64,000 nucleotides of DNA from Chitinophagaceae bacterium (GTDB lineage Bacteria; Bacteroidota; Bacteroidia; Chitinophagales; Chitinophagaceae), in assembly GCA_947447265.1 (NCBI GenBank), contig CANFKC010000010.1, positions 53,896 to 117,895 of the forward strand, read 5' to 3'. Each line of letters starts with the position of its first letter. Within the stretch, counting starts at the first letter, position 1. The translations under genes were made by a program, and so were the position numbers. Below are positions 28,750 through 36,702 of the stretch, piece by piece. Under the pieces are notes generated by a model that did no database searches, was not told the origin of the DNA, and saw only the letters and a list, made by a program, of their open reading frames with translations.

Positions 28750-28957
28750 GTTTTTACTAAATAGAATTATTGCGCCCACAACAGGCAATAAAAAAGGTAT
28801 GATCGCTCATACCGCGTGGAAAGATACGAAAAATGTAGAAATGATAAAGTAAATGGTTGGGGAATGGGCGGGGAATTGCACCCGCAAAGACGTAATTATC
28901 AGATTGTTCAAGATTTAAGAGGCGCAATTTCAATTCTTCTCTCATTGTCTTCACTCG

Positions 28958-29156
28958 TCCTCGAATGCTTCGAGGATACAACGGATTGGCGTTTGTAACG
29001 CCAGTTTCGCCACTTTCGAATTCGAACGTTGTCTCCTGCAGCTTTTTACCCCACCCCTCCCGCTCAAAGTAACGGTAACTCTAAGCTACGCAGAACGATG
29101 ATTTTTATTCGCCGGTCGGAGACCGGAAACCTTTGCCGACGTAGCTATAAGCTACG
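28958..29156. repeat. Cluster of short hairpins with 3-base loops
   Basis: Four near-perfect small hairpins are packed in 200 bases: TCCTCGAA-TGC-TTCGAGGA (28958-28976), TGGCGTT-TGT-AACGCCA (28987-29003), CCGGTC-GGA-GACCGG (29112-29126) and CGTAGCT-ATA-AGCTACG (29140-29156). A 12-bp palindrome TTCGAATTCGAA lies at 29015-29026, and a partial copy of the last element (TAAGCTACGCAGAACG) at about 29082. Each has a 3-base loop. They do not look like terminators (no T-runs). They resemble dispersed intergenic repeats and directly precede the relic sorting domain. Confidence 0.7.
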
Positions 29157-29166
29157 CCGAACGGTT

Positions 29167-29250
29167 AATTTGCCAACAGGTGTTTATATGCTGCAAATAA
29201 TGGACAGTAACCTAAAAATAAGTAACTTTAAATTTGTTATTCAAAAATAA
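29167..29250 (+). pseudogene. Relic of a T9SS type A C-terminal sorting domain
   Basis: The plus-strand frame reads NLPTGVYMLQIMDSNLKISN then FKFVIQK and stop at 29250. LPxGVYxLxI...ks.KFVI.K is the terminal signature of T9SS type A sorting domains, also present in the next gene (TLPSGVYLVQV). Upstream in the same frame is only hairpin-repeat sequence, with no cargo domain and no plausible start. It therefore looks like the tail of a lost cargo gene. Confidence 0.7.
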
Positions 29251-29275
29251 AAAATAAAAAATATAATATTTTTTA

Positions 29276-29316
29276 TATTTGTGCTTTACCTGCCACTGGC
29301 GGGTAAAGCACAAATA
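29276..29316. repeat. 41-bp near-perfect palindrome at the start of a T9SS cargo gene
   Basis: Two 20-base arms around a single central base (29296) pair at every position except one (T29291 with G29301, a wobble in RNA). It covers the GTG at 29281 and encodes LYLPLAGKAQ of the signal peptide. A perfect -7 match (TATATTTG, 29274-29281) overlaps its left edge. In mRNA it would form a very stable stem over the translation start. Confidence 0.85.
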
Positions 29317-30495
29317 AATTTGGTACAGAATCCAAGTTTTGAGCAAAGTGACAGTTGCCCCAATAACTTCGATGAAATCCAATATGCTCATTGGACTGGC
29401 CTGGATACTCTTTGGCGCCCACCGGATTGGGGCCACGCATGGGGAGTTCCTGACTACTGCCATGCTTGCGCACCCGTAATTTCCAGTGTATCTATTCCGC
29501 AGGGCACATACTATTATCATTATCCACATTCTGGCAATGCAATGGTGGAGGTCGAAATGTTTTATGATGAAACATTTTTTGGGAGCCCAAACCAGCAGTG
29601 TCGGGATTATCTGCAAAGTCGACTGATAAAACCGCTTATCGCTGGCAAAAATTATCTGGTGACTTTCTACGTATCGAGTGAAGGAGTTTCATACTATTCG
29701 GTTAATAATATTGGTGCTTATTTTGATGATGGAACAATTGATACAACTCATAACCCCGGAATTGTACAAACACAATGCTCTCCCCAAGTTATTGAGGTGG
29801 CAATAATCAATGACACTGTAATAGGTGATACAACTAGTTGGGTAAAAATTCAGGGCACGTTTACAGCAAATGGCAATGAACATTTTATTACAATAGGACA
29901 ATTTACTGATAGGGCGCACACAAATTTCTTTGCAATTCAAGATACCACTGGCGGTGGTTATTTTTCATTATACCTTGTCGACGATGTAAGCGTAATTGAT
30001 TGCAGCAACACCCCCAATGCAGGGCATGATACGCTCATAACTTTAGGTGATAGCGTTTTCATTGGCTCACATGAATTATTGCTTCCTTACACTTGGTACG
30101 AGGTTGGCATTACCACGCCAATTGATAGTGGCGGTGGCTTTTGGGCGCACCCAACGGCAGCCACTACCTACGTGCTGGAACAAGACCTTTGCGGCATAAA
30201 AAAATGGGATACAGTGAAAGTGTGGGTTGCGCCCTTATCAGTTGGCAGTCAGCAGTTGGTAGTCGGCAGTCTCATGGTTTATCCGAATCCTGTAACGGAT
30301 GAAATAACCATAGAACATGCGGCAAATTGCGAAGTTGCTTTTTATGATGTAACGAGCAGGAAAGTTGCTTCCTTCGTCAGCATGACAAACAAGGAAGTTT
30401 TGGATATTTCTACGTTGCCTAGTGGTGTTTATTTAGTACAGGTAACGGATGAATCAACAGGTGCAAGGGCTATAAAAACACTGCTTAAAGAATAA
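29281..30495 (+). CDS. T9SS type A sorting-domain protein of unknown function
   Basis: From GTG 29281 the protein has 404 residues. The frame is open further upstream to 29251, and an ATA at 29254 followed by KNIIFFIFVLYLPLAGKAQ would supply a complete signal peptide. The real start may thus be a non-standard ATA or a mutated ATG; the GTG alone gives a truncated signal. The mature part starts INLVQNPSFEQSDSCPNNFD, a carbohydrate-binding-like jelly-roll opening, then a beta-rich region to ~residue 240, an Ig-like segment, and a C-terminal T9SS type A domain (LMVYPNPVTDEITIEH ... TLPSGVYLVQVT). It is probably exported via SprA and attached to the cell surface. Confidence 0.82.
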   Translation: MLYLPLAGKAQINLVQNPSFEQSDSCPNNFDEIQYAHWTGLDTLWRPPDWGHAWGVPDYCHACAPVISSVSIPQGTYYYHYPHSGNAMVEVEMFYDETFFGSPNQQCRDYLQSRLIKPLIAGKNYLVTFYVSSEGVSYYSVNNIGAYFDDGTIDTTHNPGIVQTQCSPQVIEVAIINDTVIGDTTSWVKIQGTFTANGNEHFITIGQFTDRAHTNFFAIQDTTGGGYFSLYLVDDVSVIDCSNTPNAGHDTLITLGDSVFIGSHELLLPYTWYEVGITTPIDSGGGFWAHPTAATTYVLEQDLCGIKKWDTVKVWVAPLSVGSQQLVVGSLMVYPNPVTDEITIEHAANCEVAFYDVTSRKVASFVSMTNKEVLDISTLPSGVYLVQVTDESTGARAIKTLLKE

Positions 30496-30518
30496 TCATG
30501 CTCATCATTTAATCAGGT

Positions 30519-30599
30519 AAATCATGGTTCAGAGATTGTTTCCGAAAACGAATACGTCCCGGTGGCTGTTGGTGGGAAACACCAACAGCGGCGAAATAT
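30519..30599. repeat. ~81-bp dispersed repeat, copy 1, with hairpin
   Basis: It starts AAATCATGGTTCAGA and ends GGCGAAATAT, and is about 85 percent identical by eye to copy 2 at 31231-31312. It contains a perfect 10-bp hairpin at 30565-30589 (GCTGTTGGTG, loop GGAAA, CACCAACAGC). The two copies flank the GNAT gene in direct orientation. Confidence 0.9.
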
Positions 30600-30681
30600 T
30601 TTTGAAAAAGTACATTTTTGCTATCAACTTCCTAATTTGCTTCTAATACTACTGAAATACTAAAAAACTTTAAACCAGACA

Positions 30682-31116
30682 ATGAGTATCCGCGAAGCAA
30701 CTATAAACGATATACCCGAACTGTTTTCGGTCCGGATGTCAGTTAAAGAAAATGTACTTAATACTCCGGCATTAGTAACTGATGAAATATGTGCCGATTA
30801 TCTGGTGAACAGGGGTAAAGGATGGGCATATGAGGCAGACGGGAAACTAGTCGGCTTTGCGATTGCCGACCTTGTTGATAACAGCATTTGGGCATTATTT
30901 GTTCGCCCCGAATATGAAGGTCGCGGCATAGGCCTGCAGTTGCACCATACTATGATGGCCTGGTATTTCAGCCAGACAACAGCCGCGGCCTGGCTCACCA
31001 CAGATGCCGGCACCCGCGCAGAACAATTTTACCTGAAAGCGGGCTGGCGCAATGTAGGTAAAGCAAAAGGCAACGAGGTAAAATTAGAAATGAACTTTGC
31101 CAGCTGGAATACATGA
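30682..31116 (+). CDS. GNAT family N-acetyltransferase
   Basis: The 144-residue cytoplasmic protein has the GNAT fold. MSIREATINDIPELFSVR forms the first strand-helix, IWALFVRPEYEGRGIGLQLH is motif A with the acetyl-CoA loop (RGIGLQL), and AEQFYLKAGWRNVG is motif B. The acetyl acceptor cannot be inferred. It stands alone between two direct repeats, which raises the possibility that it entered as a unit. Confidence 0.9.
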   Translation: MSIREATINDIPELFSVRMSVKENVLNTPALVTDEICADYLVNRGKGWAYEADGKLVGFAIADLVDNSIWALFVRPEYEGRGIGLQLHHTMMAWYFSQTTAAAWLTTDAGTRAEQFYLKAGWRNVGKAKGNEVKLEMNFASWNT

Positions 31117-31230
31117 TAAGCCCCAAGCATTTCCCGAAAATAAGTTAGAAACTCGCTTCTTTATTTAGCATTATCATTTGTCGCGATAAAAAACGTTTAG
31201 AAAACTACTTCCATCCTATAAATCACCTTA

Positions 31231-31312
31231 AAATCATGGTTCAGACAATTTTCTCCGAAAACGAATACGTCCCGAGGGCGGTTGGTGGGAAACACCAACA
31301 GTGGCGAAATAT
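31231..31312. repeat. ~81-bp dispersed repeat, copy 2
   Basis: Same orientation and boundaries as copy 1 (30519-30599), with scattered substitutions. Its hairpin keeps GTTGGTG-GGAAA-CACCAAC at 31281-31299 but has lost the outer pairs. It lies 115 bases downstream of the GNAT stop. Confidence 0.9.
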
Positions 31313-31485
31313 CAAGGCAAAAGTAGAAAGCCAAAAGTGCAACACGTATTAATATAACTGGCAATTTCAGCTTGACTTACAATTGTTGTTGCAGTTACTC
31401 CTATTAATCTCCGGTTTCTCCGTCGCCTTCACTCTTTTTAACACTAACATATACTAACACCGCTGGTATTACAACCTGCACACTC

Positions 31486-31493
31486 TAATTTTG
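31486..31493 (+). promoter_or_regulatory. Candidate -7 element for the FUSC gene
   Basis: TAATTTTG followed by CACCC is an exact match to TAnnTTTG, 64 bases upstream of the FUSC start. The leader between them contains a small hairpin (AGCGAT...ATCGCT, about 31508-31534). No clear -33 element was seen. Confidence 0.45.
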
Positions 31494-31556
31494 CACCCGT
31501 GCTCATTAAGCGATTTTTTTAAAACAAGATCGCTAAGCCATTGAGCAATTCAACCA

Positions 31557-33701
31557 TTGAGTATTAGTAACCTCCGGTCATACAAACGCATCACCAGTTT
31601 TATTCAGAACGAAAGTTTTGAACCGCTGGTAAGTTGGGGCATTCGTATGGCGGTTGCGGGCACCGCACCCATCATCTGGGGGCTGGCTACCAATAGGTTA
31701 AAAGATGCGGTCTGGATAGCGGTAACCGCTGAAGGCATCAGCTGGGTGGAAATGAAGGGCTCATTTAACTGGCGGGTACGCACTTTGTTCATCGGGGCGC
31801 TGCTGGCATTGTTCTGGGGGGCATTGGGCACCATTACCGGCTATAGTATTGTGCTCAGCCTTATTTGTATGCTGGTTGCGGGTTTCGTAGCCTCGCTACT
31901 AAAAAACCTGGGCGACCGCGCAAGTGGTTTATCCATCTGTGTTTACCTGATGTTCATTATTTGCAATGCCTTCCCCGATGTGGATATTGCCGATGTGAGA
32001 CAACGCATTTTTCTCATTGCAGCCGGGGCTGCATGGGCCAGTATTGTGGGTATATCCGCATCGCTGCTCATGCCGGTGCAACAACCCTTCCGCCGCCAAA
32101 TTGCTTTAATATGGCGCTCCATTGCCACCCTTATTAATACTATTACCCGCAGCGCGGTCGATGCCAAGGCCCGGCAGGATATCTACACCCGCGAAAAAGA
32201 GGTGCGGGCTGCCATTGATAGTTCATTCGAATTTTATGGCCGCATGGCCCATCAGGCCAATAAGCGGGATAACCGTCAGTACCAGTTACTACTGTTGCGT
32301 AAAAATGCCGCACTGGTGGCGGTTAACGTAATTGCAATAGCCGACGAGATGGAGCAAATTACGGTGCGCAACCTTGATGATACGCTCCGGGTAAAAGCCG
32401 CTACCCTCTTTAGCGCGCTGGAAGAAGCCGTTACCCGTATCTCCGTTTTTGTACTTACCCTGAAAATGGAAGAAAAGCTGCTGGCCACTACGCAGATAAA
32501 CCGTGTAAAAAAACTAACGCTGCTGATAAAAGAATATGAATTGCCGGAAGGTGAAAAGTCGACCCTTGCCATCAACCGAATTATACAACTTACCGGCAGA
32601 ACCGTTAAACTGCTGGAAAGCGCCATACAGCGCCTGGAACAGATGGGTGAAGATGTGCCGGTTTTCCGTTCCTACTCCCTCATGAAAACGCTTTTTGTTT
32701 TGCGTCCGCGCAAAATAGCCAGCAATCTGAAAACCCTGGCCAACTTCAATTCCCTCACTTTCCGCTTTGCGCTCCGGTCTGCTATAGCCGCTACCATAGC
32801 GCTTTTTATAGCCAAATGGTTCCGTATAGACCACGGTTACTGGCTGCCCTTCAGTCTTATGATTGTTATTCAGCCCTACTATGGTGCAACACTTAAAAAA
32901 GCGCGCGACAGGGTTTTGGGTACTGTATTGGGTGGTGTAGCCGGCGGCTTGCTGGCGCTGCTGCCTACGGGCTTGTATGCCAAAGAAGCCATGTTGTTCG
33001 CGTCGTTTATACTCATGGTATATTATGTGCGGAAAAACTATGCGATTGCTGCCTTTATTGTTACGCTCAACTTAACCCTGCTTTTCGATATTGATTTCAC
33101 CTTCAACAATATGTTATTGGTGGTGCGTGCTCTCGCTACTATTGGCGGCTCGCTGATGGCTGTTGTGGCCGGCTTTGTATTATTGCCCGCCTGGGATGAG
33201 AAATGGCTCCCCACGCACCTCGCCGAGGCAGTTTCCGGCAGTTACAATTATTTTATAAATACCTTTTATAAGGAAGACGCTAACTGGACCCGTGAAAAAC
33301 GCCATGTGGAATCGAAGAACAGTGATGTGTTCGATTCGTTTAACCGGTATATGGAAGAACCCGGCAAGGAAAAAATTGAGGCCTACTACGATATTATTAC
33401 CTGTAATGTGCGCATTACCCGCGACCTGAATGCCATAAACCTGGAACAGGAGGAAAAAGGCCCAACCTACGCCAAACCAACAGTAACGCAACAATTGGTC
33501 ATCAGCGAATGCTACCGGCTTTTTGCCGAAATAGCGCCACTGGCAGAGCGCCTGAGCCCTTCCGTAAATATTACAAAAAACACTTTTGAGGCATCAACAC
33601 CCTCCCTTTTCAGGCTTAACGATGCCCAGATGGTATCACTCGAAAAAATGCGCATCGAGTTAAAAGCGCTCCTGCAGGATTTACAGGAACTGGCAGGGTA
33701 A
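31557..33701 (+). CDS. FUSC family membrane protein (YccS/AaeB-like)
   Basis: The 714-residue protein has the FUSC pattern: an N-terminal block of about six membrane helices (residues ~25-170), a soluble helical domain (~180-390), a second block of helices (~395-550, with a DHGYWLPFSLMIVIQPYYGA region), and a C-terminal cytoplasmic domain. FUSC relatives include AaeB efflux of aromatic acids and YccS/YhfK; substrates of most are unknown. The start is a TTG at 31557; a stop lies 13 bases before it and no nearer ATG exists until residue ~31, inside the first helix. Confidence 0.88.
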   Translation: MSISNLRSYKRITSFIQNESFEPLVSWGIRMAVAGTAPIIWGLATNRLKDAVWIAVTAEGISWVEMKGSFNWRVRTLFIGALLALFWGALGTITGYSIVLSLICMLVAGFVASLLKNLGDRASGLSICVYLMFIICNAFPDVDIADVRQRIFLIAAGAAWASIVGISASLLMPVQQPFRRQIALIWRSIATLINTITRSAVDAKARQDIYTREKEVRAAIDSSFEFYGRMAHQANKRDNRQYQLLLLRKNAALVAVNVIAIADEMEQITVRNLDDTLRVKAATLFSALEEAVTRISVFVLTLKMEEKLLATTQINRVKKLTLLIKEYELPEGEKSTLAINRIIQLTGRTVKLLESAIQRLEQMGEDVPVFRSYSLMKTLFVLRPRKIASNLKTLANFNSLTFRFALRSAIAATIALFIAKWFRIDHGYWLPFSLMIVIQPYYGATLKKARDRVLGTVLGGVAGGLLALLPTGLYAKEAMLFASFILMVYYVRKNYAIAAFIVTLNLTLLFDIDFTFNNMLLVVRALATIGGSLMAVVAGFVLLPAWDEKWLPTHLAEAVSGSYNYFINTFYKEDANWTREKRHVESKNSDVFDSFNRYMEEPGKEKIEAYYDIITCNVRITRDLNAINLEQEEKGPTYAKPTVTQQLVISECYRLFAEIAPLAERLSPSVNITKNTFEASTPSLFRLNDAQMVSLEKMRIELKALLQDLQELAG

Positions 33702-34031
33702 ATTATGTTAGGGACATTGTGTTTGAAAATGAACAAAACCCTGTAAGGGTGACATAAAGATTCCCAGTCATTGAAACTATATCACCGCCTTCGGGGTTTC
33801 GTACATTATAATTACGCATTGCTACAATAATGCCAACCCTTCAGGTTTATCCGTATCAATTCGCGGAACTAATATTACTTATTAACATGCGTTACATAAT
33901 ATACGCATCAGGCGCTACCGCTTTGTAAATAAAACACCACCCACAATTGAGCCATTGCGTAATTGAGTCATTCAGCCATTATCCAGCACAGCCATCGTAT
34001 CTTTGCCGGTACTGGCAATTAAAACAACATC
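33702..34031. other. Intergenic region with degenerate repeat elements
   Basis: No gene is seen. The left part holds ACCCTGTAAGGGTGACATAAAG (CCCT/AGGG mini-hairpin) and CGGGGTTTCGTACATTATAA (about 33796-33815). The latter resembles a sequence at 51985-52010 (GGGGTGTAGTACATTATAA), so both belong to a dispersed family. Near 33943-33975 short ATTGAG/CATT units recur, as they do before the FUSC gene (31538-31560). Confidence 0.5.
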
Positions 34032-34619
34032 ATGAACTATCTTGGTCACGCCTACCTCTCCTTCGGCGATGCGGAAATACTTACCGGCAACATGATAGGA
34101 GATCATGTAAAAGGGAAACTGGCGCTGGATAATTACACTCCGGGAATAAAAAAAGGCCTGCTGTTGCACCGGAAAATTGATGAATATGCTGATAACCACG
34201 CAGCTACCCAACGGGCCAAACTGCTTTTCCGCACCGACTACGGGCTGTATGCAGGCGCCATAATGGATACCCTTTACGATCACTTTCTTGCCAGTGACCC
34301 CAAAATGTTTAAAAGCGATGCTGTATTGCTGGCTTTTACGCAAGCCACCTACGCCCAACTGGAAGCCAATAAATATGCCTTCCCCGAAAATTTCGCAGCT
34401 TACTTCCAGCACATGGTTGACCATAACTGGCTGTATGGCTACCGCACCCTTAAAGGCATGGAAAAATCATTGGGCGGACTTGCGCGACGCGCAAAATATA
34501 TGCCTCCACCGCAAAAAGCATATGAAATTTTTGTATCTCATTTTTACGAACTCAACCAATCTTACTACGAGTTAATAGACGATTTAATAGGTTTTGTTAA
34601 AAATGAATTGAATAAGTAA
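34032..34619 (+). CDS. Acyl carrier protein phosphodiesterase homologue (AcpH/DUF479)
   Basis: The 195-residue protein matches the AcpH family, which removes 4'-phosphopantetheine from ACP. The motifs are MNYLGHAYLSFGDAEILTGN, MIGDHVKGK, GLLLHRKIDEYADNH (metal-binding His/Asp typical of an HD-like all-alpha fold) and GAIMDTLYDHFLA. ATG 34032 starts directly with the conserved MNYLGHAYLS. The gene appears monocistronic, with a structured segment downstream. Confidence 0.88.
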   Translation: MNYLGHAYLSFGDAEILTGNMIGDHVKGKLALDNYTPGIKKGLLLHRKIDEYADNHAATQRAKLLFRTDYGLYAGAIMDTLYDHFLASDPKMFKSDAVLLAFTQATYAQLEANKYAFPENFAAYFQHMVDHNWLYGYRTLKGMEKSLGGLARRAKYMPPPQKAYEIFVSHFYELNQSYYELIDDLIGFVKNELNK

Positions 34620-34640
34620 GGTTACTATCGTTAGAAAATA

Positions 34641-34740
34641 TATTTTTGCCCGGGTTATTATAAAACCGACAGGCATAAAGCAGCTCGTTCAGCAAAATAA
34701 TAACAACCCAACCTCGAAAGAAGCCGGGCTTTTACTTTTT
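34641..34740 (+). promoter_or_regulatory. Structured intergenic element (candidate leader, small RNA or terminator)
   Basis: An exact -7 match TATTTTTG (34641-34648) abuts a nested fold. The outer stem is GCCCGG (34648-34653) with CCGGGC (34724-34729), 6 bp. The inner stem is GTTATTAT (34654-34661) with ATAATAAC (34697-34704), a perfect 8 bp. It ends in CTTTTACTTTTTT. Pairing plus a T-rich end suggests either a terminator of the ACP phosphodiesterase gene, a short structured RNA, or a folded leader for the beta-lactamase-like gene at 34765. If the -7 box is used, transcription would begin inside the outer stem, so the roles are alternatives. No known RNA family was recognised. Confidence 0.45.
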
Positions 34741-34764
34741 TACTTTTTATTTTTTATTTTTAAC

Positions 34765-35970
34765 ATGGGTTGCAGAACACATTCATATATAATTGCCCTG
34801 AGCTTATCTTTGGTACTCATAGCCTGCCACTCTAATTCCCAACAAGTATCTGCGCATACCAATAAAACAGGGTTTAGTGAAAATCCGGTTACTACGCCTA
34901 TACGCCCTTTAAGCTACGATACCACATCAGCCCAGGTTAAAGAAATAATATCCCGGCTCGATAAATTTTACGCGGCCCAATCCCGTGCCGGCTTTAATGG
35001 CAGTGTTTTATTAGGCTACAAAGGCAATGTTATTTACGAACGTTGCTATGGCTATGCTAACCGCGAGCGTAAAATACCTTTGAATCCGAACAGCTCCTGC
35101 CAGCTTGCTTCTATCAGTAAAACTTTTACCGGTGCGGCTGTCCTTTATCTATATCAGCGCAAACATCTGGATATAGATAAGCCGGTTCAAGCCTACATAC
35201 CTGATTTCCCTTACCCGGCTGTAACGCTGCGCATGTGCCTTGACCACCGTTCCGGCCTGCCTGACTATACCAAATGGGTGGGTAATTATAATAAAGATTT
35301 TTCTACCCCTATTAACAATGACCAGATGCTATCGCTTATGGCAACCCACAAGCCGCACCTGGAATTTAAACCTAACACCCGGTTCACTTATTGCAACACC
35401 AATTTTGCAGTATTAGCCAAAGTGGTTGAAGTAGTTTCAGAAATGAACTTCCGCGACTTTATGGAAAAATACATTTTCCACCCGCTGGGCATGATGCATA
35501 CTTTTGTATACGACCCTTACAAGCCACTGGCTGTTGATGCAGCAATAAGTTATCGCTATAACTGGGTACGGGAGCCAGATATGTTTGCTGATGGCGTTTA
35601 CGGGGACAAAGGCATTTACAGCACGCCAGAAGATATGTACCGTTGGGACCAGTCTTTTTACAACAATACGCTGCTTAACCCTACCATGATAGATCTGGCC
35701 TATGGCCCTTGTTCATTTGAAAGGCCGGGCATTAAGAATTATGGCCTTGGCTGGAGGATGCTTTGCTATCCTAACGGCAATAAAATAATATATCACAACG
35801 GCTGGTGGCATGGTAACAATACTTCGTTCTACCGCCTCATTAAAGATAATTTCACTATCATCGTATTGGGCAATAAGTTCAATAAATCTATCTACCGCCA
35901 TGCAGGAGCCATCTGCGATATTGTAAGGGGTACGTCTGCAGCCAATAGCGACTTCGATTCAGAGGAGTAG
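34765..35970 (+). CDS. Lipoprotein of the class C beta-lactamase / serine hydrolase family
   Basis: The 401-residue protein has a lipobox LIAC (Cys21), so it is probably membrane-anchored in the periplasm or on the surface. The serine beta-lactamase/DD-peptidase fold is shown by SxxK as S116-I-S-K119, YxN as Tyr-Cys-Asn in FTYCNTNFAVLAK (about residue 213), and a C-terminal HNGWWHGN in place of KTG. Other family phrases are LTLRMCLDHRSGLPDYTKW and YFIFHPLGMMHT-like sequence. Members include esterases, D-aminopeptidases and AmpC-like enzymes; the substrate is unknown. Whether it gives drug resistance cannot be inferred. Confidence 0.9.
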   Translation: MGCRTHSYIIALSLSLVLIACHSNSQQVSAHTNKTGFSENPVTTPIRPLSYDTTSAQVKEIISRLDKFYAAQSRAGFNGSVLLGYKGNVIYERCYGYANRERKIPLNPNSSCQLASISKTFTGAAVLYLYQRKHLDIDKPVQAYIPDFPYPAVTLRMCLDHRSGLPDYTKWVGNYNKDFSTPINNDQMLSLMATHKPHLEFKPNTRFTYCNTNFAVLAKVVEVVSEMNFRDFMEKYIFHPLGMMHTFVYDPYKPLAVDAAISYRYNWVREPDMFADGVYGDKGIYSTPEDMYRWDQSFYNNTLLNPTMIDLAYGPCSFERPGIKNYGLGWRMLCYPNGNKIIYHNGWWHGNNTSFYRLIKDNFTIIVLGNKFNKSIYRHAGAICDIVRGTSAANSDFDSEE

Positions 35971-36004
35971 GTCTTCAATTGTGAATGATAAATTATAAAT
36001 GATA

Positions 36005-36039
36005 AATTGGCTGGCCGGGGCAATCCTGACCAGCCAATT
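36005..36039 (+). terminator. Terminator-like hairpin after serine hydrolase
   Basis: AATTGGCTGG pairs perfectly with CCAGCCAATT around a 15-base loop, followed by CCAATTTTATTT. It lies 35 bases after the serine-hydrolase stop. The T-run is imperfect. Confidence 0.6.
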
Positions 36040-36160
36040 CCAATTTTATTTGGTGATCATGCCGCGGTTCTTTTATCTTATCCCCCAGTTTTATTGCTTG
36101 ATCCATAGTGTTTGTAAAAAAAGGGACCGCAACTTTACGCGAAGCTCTATAGCGCACAAA

Positions 36161-36191
36161 AAAATAGCTGCACCATAAGTGCAGCTATTTT
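36161..36191 (-). terminator. Bidirectional-type terminator
   Basis: AAAATAGCTGCAC pairs with GTGCAGCTATTTT around CATAA, flanked by A/T runs on both sides. On the minus strand it follows the small lipoprotein gene (stop at 36212) by 20 bases. Confidence 0.85.
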
Positions 36192-36211
36192 TATAAGTTA
36201 ACGAGGAGAAA

Positions 36212-36463
36212 TTATTTCTTCTTTTCGTCTTTCTTTTCTTCCATTTTAGGAGCGTCAGCCTTTGGAGCTTCAGCAGGAGCAGCAGCCTTAGCAGCAGAAT
36301 CAGCTGGAGTTGCAGTTGGAGTTGCAGCTGGAGCTTCAGTTGGAGTTGGAGCAGCTGGAGCTACTACAGCAGTATCAGTTTTTGGAGTTTCGCTACCACC
36401 ACCGCAAGAAGCTAAAAATAAACCCATTGTAAGAGCGAATACGCTCAATTTTACTAATTTCAT
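36212..36463 (-). CDS. Small Ala/Pro/Thr-rich lipoprotein
   Basis: The 83-residue protein has a signal MKLVKLSVFALTMGLFLASC with lipobox LASC (Cys20). The mature part is only ~63 residues of low complexity: a Pro/Thr/Ala stretch (TPTEAPAATPTATPADSA) changing to a Lys/Glu/Asp tail (MEEKKDEKKK). It resembles no known family and is probably unfolded. The GC-balanced codon pattern, own terminator and clear lipobox argue that it is real. Its abundance or role is unknown. Confidence 0.75.
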   Translation of the reverse strand: MKLVKLSVFALTMGLFLASCGGGSETPKTDTAVVAPAAPTPTEAPAATPTATPADSAAKAAAPAEAPKADAPKMEEKKDEKKK

Positions 36464-36702
36464 AAAAATCTGTTTTTAGATGTTATACAGGTTTATACCC
36501 TAATTGAAAAAAGGTAACCCGGTTTTTTAAAAAATTTTTAGATATTTTTTATTTTAATGAAAAATAGCGCTACAAACACCCTTTTTTAGGCATAAGCTGC
36601 CCCTATAACGTCCTCCGGGCATTGCATTCAAAATAAATATTTATGACACCAGCTATCTTCAATTAAAATAAATAAACAATCAGTGTCTACTTTTGGTTTG
36701 CT
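36464..36702. promoter_or_regulatory. Divergent intergenic region with -7 element at 36688-36695
   Basis: Between the divergent small lipoprotein and TlpA-like genes. TACTTTTG at 36688-36695 matches TAnnTTTG exactly, yet sits only 7 bases before the ATG at 36703, so the transcript would be nearly leaderless or use the in-frame ATG six codons on. The rest is AT-rich with A/T tracts and no gene. Confidence 0.4.

Noticed and set aside
28866..28900. Possible tRNA T-arm (GCGGGGAATTGCACCCGC)
   Set aside because: The loop has an extra base and lacks TTC at the key position; no acceptor, D or anticodon arm could be built around it on either strand.
28757..28981. Minus-strand frame upstream of ruvA
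   Set aside because: It runs through hairpin repeats and overlaps the ruvA start; no family features.
29273..29473. Minus-strand frame mirroring the T9SS gene signal peptide
   Set aside because: It arises because the 41-bp palindrome reads almost the same on both strands.
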